From: Photobacterium frigidiphilum
GTDB lineage: Bacteria; Pseudomonadota; Gammaproteobacteria; Enterobacterales; Vibrionaceae
DNA: 64,000 nt
Direction of reading: 5' to 3'
Assembly: GCF_003025615.1 (NCBI RefSeq)
Contig: NZ_PYMJ01000005.1
Location: forward strand, 62,001-126,000
In this document: one piece after another, positions 57,847 to 64,000 of the stretch
Layout of the letters: the number at the start of each line of letters is the position of its first letter
How positions within the stretch are numbered: position 1 is the first letter of the stretch
Translations under genes and position numbers: made by a program
The notes under the pieces: model-generated
Databases searched by the model: none
What the model saw: only the letters and a program-made list of their open reading frames with translations
What the model was told of the DNA's origin: nothing

Positions 57847-59161
57847 ACCGATTCAGAAGCTGAGTGTTCAGCGTACTCTCGCAACGGGTGAGGTTGTCCC
57901 GGTGGGCGTGTTGGCTCAAAACCGACAAGGGGTTTTCTTCCAGTACGATGAAAAATATATCGGGAAGTTTGGTAATTTATCACCTTTTACTCTGCAAGCT
58001 GACGATCGACTACAGCCTGCGCCCAGACAACCGCATCAGGGTATTCATGGTGTTTTTGGCGATAGCCTTCCCGATGGTTGGGGATTACTGTTACAAGATC
58101 GCGTGTTTCGTCAGCAGGGAATTCTGCCAGCACAGCTAACCGCGATGGATCGGCTGGCTTTTGTTGGGCTCCAGGGAATGGGCGCCTTATCCTTTACGCC
58201 CGTATCGGAATTCTCGTTAGATGAACGCTCTGATATTGACCTAGCAACGCTAGGGTTGGAAGCACAAACTTTATTTGATCAATCCGTGCTTGACTATAAA
58301 GAGACGGATGACTTAGGCGGTAGCACCCAACAGGTACTGGCGACCTTGGTTGCCGTAGGGAGCTCTGGTGGTGCTCGGCCAAAAGCACAGATCTATATGC
58401 CCGCTGGGGATGCTAACCATTGCCGTACCTTTGCTATGCCTGATGATGAAGCTTGGCTGGTCAAGTTTACCTCTAAGAACCTCGCGCTTGGCCATGAAGA
58501 GGGCCTGTGTGAAGCGGTTTATTTACAGATGGCGGAACAAGCAAAATGCCAACCGCCCAACTGGCAACTTATTAGCGCACCACAAAGCAGCGGCGCGATG
58601 GCTTGGCTTGCAGTAAAACGCTTTGATTATATTCCGAGTTTGAACAGCGCCGGCCGCTTACATATGCACAGTGCTTGTGGCCTATTAGATGCCGATTTTC
58701 GTAGCCCAAGTCTGGATTATGTCGATTTAATTAAGGCCAGTCGCCAATTATGTATGTCACCTGCTGCTGGGCAACTACAATTTCGTCGCGCTATATTTAA
58801 TTTATTTGCCGCCAACCAAGATGATCACAGTAAAAACTGGGCTTTTTTACAGACTGATGATGGTCAGTGGCAGCCAGCTCCTTTTTATGATGTGACTTAT
58901 AGCCCTCATCCTTTTAATGAACATGCAACGGCCTTTGGCGGGTACGGAAAAGCGCCACCGCTTAAGGCGATGCAAAAGCTGGCTGCCAGTGCGGGTTTTG
59001 CTACTTGGCAAGAGGCGCGGCATTGCATCCATGAAGTCGTTGAGGCGCTTAGCCAGTTTACGCACCTTGCACAGCAACAAGGGATCAGCAAGACAACCTT
59101 GTTAGCGATAGAGAAAACACTAGCTCAACGAAAGCAAGAAAACGCGGCTCTTCTTGTTTGA
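57836..59161 (+). CDS. hipA: HipA-type serine/threonine protein kinase toxin
   Basis: HipA toxins phosphorylate aminoacyl-tRNA synthetases, leading to growth arrest and persistence. The 441-residue protein has the N-terminal HipA domain (GVFGDSLPDGWGLLLQDR), the Gly/Ser-rich loop SSGGARPK (176-183) that can be autophosphorylated in relatives, a nucleotide-binding Lys in AWLVKFTS, and the catalytic loop N327-Q-D-D-H-S-K-N334. A DVTYS metal-binding segment follows. All catalytic residues appear present, so it is probably active. The substrate of this branch is unknown. Confidence 0.85.
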   Translation: MSFKPIQKLSVQRTLATGEVVPVGVLAQNRQGVFFQYDEKYIGKFGNLSPFTLQADDRLQPAPRQPHQGIHGVFGDSLPDGWGLLLQDRVFRQQGILPAQLTAMDRLAFVGLQGMGALSFTPVSEFSLDERSDIDLATLGLEAQTLFDQSVLDYKETDDLGGSTQQVLATLVAVGSSGGARPKAQIYMPAGDANHCRTFAMPDDEAWLVKFTSKNLALGHEEGLCEAVYLQMAEQAKCQPPNWQLISAPQSSGAMAWLAVKRFDYIPSLNSAGRLHMHSACGLLDADFRSPSLDYVDLIKASRQLCMSPAAGQLQFRRAIFNLFAANQDDHSKNWAFLQTDDGQWQPAPFYDVTYSPHPFNEHATAFGGYGKAPPLKAMQKLAASAGFATWQEARHCIHEVVEALSQFTHLAQQQGISKTTLLAIEKTLAQRKQENAALLV

Positions 59162-59201
59162 GGTGACGTAGAGTTAAGATAAATATGCGAGTAGATAAAA
59201 T

Positions 59202-60209
59202 ATGAAGCCATGCCGAAATGAACCTTGCCCGTGTGGTAGTGGGAACAAGTACAAACGTTGTTGCATGAACAGTGTTTCAAAACAGCATGCAGAGGTGTTC
59301 GATGATTTCGAGCAAATCGTTGCGATGAACCCTGATTTAACTTTGGAGGAGTTAAATGTAGTTACGCAGCACAAAATGAATGAATGTAATAATCGGCCGA
59401 ATACGGATTTTTGTGGCCTCTCGCCAACACAAATGGCTAATTGGTTGTATGCGTCATTCAATGAATTGGATTGGGTCACAATAAGCACGACAGATGATTT
59501 ATCTACTAGCCCTGTAATGCGCTATTTAGTGCTCATTTTGGACGAAGCCATGCAGAATGGCGGTTCGTTTAAGGCGACCAGTAAAGGCAACTTGCCCACA
59601 AAACTGGTTAAGCAAGCCAGTGATGTATTGCCCGAGTTTGCTGTCTCTCGACATCAAACGAATATCAGCATAAGTGAATTTTCCGGCAACAACGAAGATA
59701 AATTTAATGCGCTGCACTATACCCGTATCTTGGCGGAAATTGCTGGCATTATTTATCGTCGAAGTGGTCGTTATCATGTGAAAAAATCTGCGCAAAAGCA
59801 GTATCAAAGCCATGGTGTTCATGCTTTTTTCAACCTCATGCTTGAAGCTGCAACCAGTCAATACAATTGGGGCTACCTAGACGGATGGGAGCACGATATT
59901 GATCTAAGAACCTTTTGGCTCTTTATGCTTTGGCGTTTGCAAACTCATGCCAGTGTTGATCAATTGATTGAAGAAGTGGCCACAGCATTTCCTGATTTAC
60001 TGCTCGATTGTTCATCCGAAGAACGCTTATCGCCAAGCCAGTTACTGAGTACTTTGATTGAATCGCGCTTTATTGAACGATTTCTACAGTTTTGGGGGTT
60101 TGTGACGGTTGATCCAAAACGATTTTTTGCCGAAGATCATGTGCCGAGAAAGGCAGAGATGCAGACATTGCTGAAACAAACTTTTCAATTCAATATTGAG
60201 ATTCAATAG
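59202..60209 (+). CDS. SEC-C zinc-motif protein, 335 residues, unknown function
   Basis: The N-terminus carries a complete SEC-C motif, C9-P-C11 then C20-C21, which binds zinc in SecA and in many unrelated proteins. A second weakly conserved region follows with no domain I recognise (residues 30-335), largely helical. There is no signal peptide. It starts 40 bases after hipA and could be read from the hipBA promoter. SEC-C proteins of this size are often found among mobile and defence genes, but that is only context here. Confidence 0.65.
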   Translation: MKPCRNEPCPCGSGNKYKRCCMNSVSKQHAEVFDDFEQIVAMNPDLTLEELNVVTQHKMNECNNRPNTDFCGLSPTQMANWLYASFNELDWVTISTTDDLSTSPVMRYLVLILDEAMQNGGSFKATSKGNLPTKLVKQASDVLPEFAVSRHQTNISISEFSGNNEDKFNALHYTRILAEIAGIIYRRSGRYHVKKSAQKQYQSHGVHAFFNLMLEAATSQYNWGYLDGWEHDIDLRTFWLFMLWRLQTHASVDQLIEEVATAFPDLLLDCSSEERLSPSQLLSTLIESRFIERFLQFWGFVTVDPKRFFAEDHVPRKAEMQTLLKQTFQFNIEIQ

Positions 60210-60216
60210 GTGCAGC

Positions 60217-60372
60217 ATGAGCGAATATCAAGAGCTTTTAGATACGATGGAAGTGCTAATTGAAGACTATGATGCACATCAGCCTGTTATTGATTTTTTG
60301 GTGTTTAAAATGTTAATCAATATGTGTGTCACCATGACGTGTTGCAAGTTAATTTTCTTGGTTTACCTGTAG
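60217..60372 (+). pseudogene. Possible antitoxin remnant (51-residue frame)
   Basis: ATG at 60217, with AGGTG five bases before it, opens a 51-residue frame. Its first part (MSEYQELLDTMEVLIEDYDA) resembles the N-terminus of HigA-type antitoxins, but the helix-turn-helix region that should follow is missing and the rest is a hydrophobic, Cys-rich stretch. From 60309 the frame at one-base offset reads more like protein (HHDVLQVNFLGLPVGFFDES) up to a TAA at about 60480. This looks like a broken gene or a junction of two fragments; the family call is weak. Confidence 0.35.
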
Positions 60373-60506
60373 GTTTTTTTGACGAATCTAAAAATTTATT
60401 CAATGCTAACTCACAAAGCGCAAAGCTTTTAGTCCTGGTCTTTTGCCAGAATTACTTTAAAATATTAGTATCTATATGCAATTAAAATTTAAGAGTATTT
60501 TTGTAA
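60373..60506. other. AT-rich junction before the methyltransferase operon
   Basis: No intact gene. It includes the rest of the offset frame described above and then an AT-rich leader. Base composition changes visibly here from core-like to AT-rich sequence, marking the likely edge of an acquired segment. No insertion sequence or direct-repeat end was found. Confidence 0.45.
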
Positions 60507-61754
60507 ATGTCAAATAAGTTGGAGCTACATAAAAAAGGCACTTATATTGACCTTTTCTCAGGGTGTGGTGGACTATCGCTAGGCCTTGGTAATGCAGGTT
60601 GGGAGGGTCTATTTGCTGTAGAAAAAGATTCAATGGCATTTTCTACTTTTAAACATAATCTGATTGATGGGGTTCATGCTCATTTTAATTGGCCAGATTG
60701 GTTACCAAAACAAGAAACTACTATTCAGGACTTACTTGAAAAATACTCTGAACAATTATCTGCGCTAAAAGGTAAAGTAGACCTAATTGCTGGAGGGCCT
60801 CCATGTCAGGGGTTCTCTTTAGCTGGTCGACGAAATGCTAAAGATCCTCGTAACAAGCTATCAGAAGAATACATAAAAATGGTTGAAATTATCTCACCTA
60901 AGTATCTTCTATTAGAAAATGTTCGTGGATTTAACGCCTCTTTCAAACCAGCTGAAGGTAAGAAGGCTAGAAAACCTCATTCGATGATCGTAAAAGCTAA
61001 GCTTGAAAAACTTGGCTACAAAGTATTTACAGACTTTCTATGTAGTGCAGATTTTGGTGTTCCTCAGAAAAGAACTCGATTCATTATGATCGGAGTCCGA
61101 AAAGAGTTTGTCGGCAAAGATTTTAGAAACCCCTTCGAAGTATTAGCAGATACAAAAAGAGAATTTTTGATTGATAAAAAGCTCCCATTGCGTCCTGTAA
61201 AGGTCAGTGATGCTATTGGTGATTTATTAGTCCAGACAAATGGATTGGTTTATCACTCAGGAAGTGAAGTTAGTGGGTTTAAACAAATCAACTACATCCA
61301 ACCAAAGAAACCATCAAAGTACCTTCGAGTTATAAGAAAAAATGCTGGTAAAAATAAACCCAATAGTCTTCGACTTGCACGTCACAAAGACACAACTATA
61401 GAGAAGTTCAATAGAATTCAGCAGATCTGCAAACCAGGTGTGAGTTTGAATGATGCGATGCGTTTGGAGATTGGAACGAAGAAACAAGCAATAACTGTAC
61501 TTAACGCTAACGAGCCATCCAAAACATTAACGACTTTACCTGACGACCTACTGCACTATTCTGAGCCAAGAATACTTACTGTAAGAGAGATGGCTAGAAT
61601 TCAATCATTTCCTGATAATTTTGATATTCTGGGTAAGTATACGACGGGTGGGGAAAGAAGAACTCAGGAATGCCCAAGATATACCCAAATTGGGAATGCT
61701 GTACCTCCTCTTTTAGGTGAGGCGCTTGGAAAATTAATTTTCAATATAAAGTAG
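60507..61754 (+). CDS. DNA (cytosine-5)-methyltransferase
   Basis: A 415-residue C5-cytosine methyltransferase with the motifs in standard order: I (YIDLFSGCGGLSLGLGNAGW, 13-32), IV with catalytic Cys100 (GGPPCQGFSLAGR), VI (LLENVRGF, Glu137), VIII (SADFGVPQKRTRFIMIG), IX (REMARIQSFPD) and X (QIGNAVPPLLGEALG). It would mark DNA within a restriction or defence system. Its recognition sequence cannot be read from the protein. The start lacks a clear ribosome site. A GHKL ATPase gene follows within 15 bases, so they form an operon. Confidence 0.9.
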   Translation: MSNKLELHKKGTYIDLFSGCGGLSLGLGNAGWEGLFAVEKDSMAFSTFKHNLIDGVHAHFNWPDWLPKQETTIQDLLEKYSEQLSALKGKVDLIAGGPPCQGFSLAGRRNAKDPRNKLSEEYIKMVEIISPKYLLLENVRGFNASFKPAEGKKARKPHSMIVKAKLEKLGYKVFTDFLCSADFGVPQKRTRFIMIGVRKEFVGKDFRNPFEVLADTKREFLIDKKLPLRPVKVSDAIGDLLVQTNGLVYHSGSEVSGFKQINYIQPKKPSKYLRVIRKNAGKNKPNSLRLARHKDTTIEKFNRIQQICKPGVSLNDAMRLEIGTKKQAITVLNANEPSKTLTTLPDDLLHYSEPRILTVREMARIQSFPDNFDILGKYTTGGERRTQECPRYTQIGNAVPPLLGEALGKLIFNIK

Positions 61755-61769
61755 TTGGCTGGATATAAA

Positions 61770-63755
61770 ATGACTAATGATAATGAATTAGAAGTAGAGC
61801 TAATTAACAAAATAAAAAGCGGTAGCCGTGAAACAACGAAGCTTGAAACTGATGATAAGGTTTTGGCGAGAGTTACTGATGGTATTTATCGGCTACCTGG
61901 TTCAGCTATAAGAGAACTAATTTCTAACGCTTACGACGCTGATGCTGAGAATGTCTACGTTAGTACAGATGTACCGCGCTTTAATTCTATGACTATTAGA
62001 GATGATGGAAACGGTATGTCCATTGATACTTTAGTTAATATGATTCGACATATCGGTGGTAGTGCAAAGAGAACGATAAAAGGACAAGAATTAAAAGTAA
62101 CAGATGAGCATGATCCTTCTTTAAGTCTAAATAAAAAGAGAAAGCTGATCGGTAAAATTGGTATTGGCCTTTTCAGTGTTGCTCAGTTGACTAGAGATTT
62201 TGAAATTATAACTAAACAAAAAGGAGACCCTTTTTATTCAAGGGCGAAAGTTTCACTGTTTAATTACTCTGAAGAAAACATAGAAAAAAAATCAGATGAT
62301 GAACGGGGAAAAAGCTTTCAAACGGGTAATGTTGATATTTGGACAGAAAAAACTGAAAATATTAATGCTCACGGTACAGATATCATATTGAGCAATATTA
62401 AAAGAAGTGCGAAAGATCAATTGCGCAGTGTCGATATTTGGGGGCAAACAGAGAATGAAACTGAATTAGATGAAGAAGTAGATGATATTCTAGATTCTTC
62501 TAAAGCGATACTTCCTGATTTTCATGTTGGTTATCTAGAAACGGATTCTGATGGAACGGGTGTTTATCAACAAGAAATGGCGAGAGCTCCCGAACTACCT
62601 TGGACCGATAGTACTTCATCTGAAGATAGATTTAAAAAACTGTATGAAGGGATTTTGGATAAAACAAAAAATGCAGTTAGTCCTAAATTAAATTTAGTAT
62701 TAGATAACTATCTTAATATGTTGTGGACTCTTGGCCTATCAATTCCTTTACCCTATGTAGAAAAGCACCCTTTTAATCTAACTAAAAAAGATATATCTGA
62801 CATATACGTAATTAATAATAGGAAAAAAGGTCAGGTAAATGATGCTAATGAGTTGTTGGATGAAGAGGATAAGTTAGGAGATAAGTTTGGTTTTTCCGCC
62901 CAGATAGAAAAATCTGAATTTAATGTCTTAGTTGATGGTATAAAATTATTTAGGCCGCTTAGGTTTACAAACTTACCTGAGTCAAAAGCTATGATTAAAA
63001 AGCCAATACTGTTTATTGGTAAGTATCAGACGAATTTATCCAATATGGCATTGGAAGACTCAGCGGGTGATTTGGAATTTGAAGCATATGTGCTGTGGAC
63101 ACCAAAAGTTAGCCCAAGAGATCATAATGGTTCATTAATTCGAATTAATGACGCTTCAGGTATTATGTTTGATGAAACATTTATGAAGCATCAGGTAGCT
63201 GAACATACTATAAAAAGTCAACTTACAATTGAAATCTTTGTGCATAAAGGTCTAGATTCAGCATTAAACATTGATCGTGAATCTTTTAATATAGCTCACC
63301 CTCATTATCAGATAGTTATGAGATGGCTACATAGTGCTATCAGACAAGTAGTAAATAGATATAAGCAAATAAAGAGAGAGAAAAAGAAAGAAATTGAAAA
63401 TTTTCATGAAGATGACTTTTCAAAAGCGTTAGATGAAATTGTATCCAAAAGTTACGTTTTTAACCAAAAAGATCCGCATGAAAGATCTAATCTAATTGTA
63501 TTTGGTGAGCAAGAAGAAGAGGCAACTGTTTGTAAAGTAGAAAATTCAGTAGATAGTTTTGTCGTATCACAGGATAGAATTGAGAGAGTATTCGAGCCTA
63601 TAAAAAGAAATAAGATCAAACAAAAGAAAATAATCAATAAATCAGAGGCGATACTTCAAATCTTAGACTCATATAATCTGTTGGAAAACCTAACGGTGGA
63701 AAGGCAAGAGTTGTTGGTGATAGATTTGATTGAAATACTACAGTTGGAGGGCTAG
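61770..63755 (+). CDS. GHKL (Hsp90/MutL/MORC-like) ATPase of a restriction- or defence-type operon
   Basis: A 661-residue protein with an N-terminal GHKL ATPase domain: N-box AIRELISNAYDADA (Glu49, Asn53, Asp56), G1 IRDDGNGMS (76-84), G2 GKIGIGLFS (128-136) and a later HGTDIIL. The middle and C-terminal parts are acidic and charged, ending in a coiled-coil-like basic stretch and a short helical tail. Such ATPases, related to MutL and MORC, were described in prokaryotic operons with methyltransferases, helicases and nucleases. ATG at 61770 is preferred to TTG at 61755. The visible fold supports ATP-driven conformational change, not nuclease activity. Confidence 0.85.
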   Translation: MTNDNELEVELINKIKSGSRETTKLETDDKVLARVTDGIYRLPGSAIRELISNAYDADAENVYVSTDVPRFNSMTIRDDGNGMSIDTLVNMIRHIGGSAKRTIKGQELKVTDEHDPSLSLNKKRKLIGKIGIGLFSVAQLTRDFEIITKQKGDPFYSRAKVSLFNYSEENIEKKSDDERGKSFQTGNVDIWTEKTENINAHGTDIILSNIKRSAKDQLRSVDIWGQTENETELDEEVDDILDSSKAILPDFHVGYLETDSDGTGVYQQEMARAPELPWTDSTSSEDRFKKLYEGILDKTKNAVSPKLNLVLDNYLNMLWTLGLSIPLPYVEKHPFNLTKKDISDIYVINNRKKGQVNDANELLDEEDKLGDKFGFSAQIEKSEFNVLVDGIKLFRPLRFTNLPESKAMIKKPILFIGKYQTNLSNMALEDSAGDLEFEAYVLWTPKVSPRDHNGSLIRINDASGIMFDETFMKHQVAEHTIKSQLTIEIFVHKGLDSALNIDRESFNIAHPHYQIVMRWLHSAIRQVVNRYKQIKREKKKEIENFHEDDFSKALDEIVSKSYVFNQKDPHERSNLIVFGEQEEEATVCKVENSVDSFVVSQDRIERVFEPIKRNKIKQKKIINKSEAILQILDSYNLLENLTVERQELLVIDLIEILQLEG

Positions 63756-63758
63756 AAC

Positions 63759-64000
63759 ATGAACTTATTTGATTCTGACGACTCTCTAATTGATGATGAA
63801 GTTTTTGGTTCAATCACTCAGCCTCTATCTAAAGAATTTAAGCCTTGGCATAAGCCAAGAAAGCAGTTTATTAGAGATAAACAATGGTTAGAACAATTTA
63901 AAAGACTTATGGGAAGTAGTAAATATAACAATATTGATTCTATGAACTATTTTGGATTGCCAGGCGGAGATCTACTTGATATCAATTATATCTATGAAGG
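63759..64000 (+). CDS. Third gene of the methyltransferase-ATPase operon (partial, unknown)
   Basis: The first 80 residues of a protein cut by the window edge. It starts ATG with GGAGG eight bases upstream, three bases after the ATPase stop, so it is tightly coupled. The start is acidic (MNLFDSDDSLIDDEVFG), followed by FKPWHKPRKQFIRDKQW and YFGLPGGDLLDINYIYEG. The WHKPRKQ and LPGGDLLDI segments look like conserved family motifs, and the latter recalls a nucleotide- or SAM-binding turn, but I do not recognise the family. Confidence 0.8.
   Translation, partial: MNLFDSDDSLIDDEVFGSITQPLSKEFKPWHKPRKQFIRDKQWLEQFKRLMGSSKYNNIDSMNYFGLPGGDLLDINYIYE

Overview
The window looks like a chromosomal segment of a gammaproteobacterium of the Vibrionaceae, most likely Photobacterium or a close relative. 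This is inferred from recalled gene order and protein similarity, not from a database search. Core genes fill about 60 kb. The last 3.5 kb is visibly AT-rich and accessory.

Layout. 1-1461: end of a membrane protein, then a long gene-poor stretch holding one likely 26-residue membrane protein on the minus strand. 1462-8598: yhhN, a DUF2007 zinc-ribbon protein, a YecH-type protein, yhgN, the divergent rsmD-DUF1145 pair, then ftsY-ftsE-ftsX and rpoH. 8685-9218: gene-free, with a cluster of DnaA-box sequences. 9219-14830: glycerol-3-phosphate cluster glpE-glpG-glpT-glpR-glpD. 14962-20853: FliL-like protein, ubiC-ubiA, plsB, and lexA with two SOS boxes. 20965-30090: a methyltransferase behind a Fur-like box, then a caa3-type cytochrome c oxidase operon with its assembly and heme A genes. 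30188-37904: MATE transporter, 3D-domain protein, nfuA, gntX/comF, bioH, two hypothetical proteins and tex. 38098-46292: an operon of uncertain substrate (RidA, aldehyde dehydrogenase, unusual M19 dipeptidase, BCCT carrier, two proteins of unknown function) with a divergent LysR regulator. 46432-57167: greB, ompR-envZ, a xanthine permease with a PurR-type box, then recG, trmH, spoT, rpoZ and gmk. 57556-64000: hipB-hipA, a SEC-C protein, gene debris, and the start of a DNA-methyltransferase / GHKL-ATPase / unknown-protein operon that runs off the window.

How the parts work together. ftsY, ftsE and ftsX serve membrane targeting and division. The glp genes take up and oxidise glycerol-3-phosphate, with GlpR as repressor, and plsB uses the same metabolite for phospholipid synthesis. 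The cox operon carries the three oxidase subunits plus Cox11-, SURF1- and SCO-like assembly factors and both heme A enzymes. The unknown operon probably imports a quaternary-ammonium or related compound and oxidises an aldehyde derived from it. The final operon has the composition of a restriction- or defence-type system of the MORC/MutL-like ATPase class. That is the best candidate for something undescribed, but the window ends before the system does.
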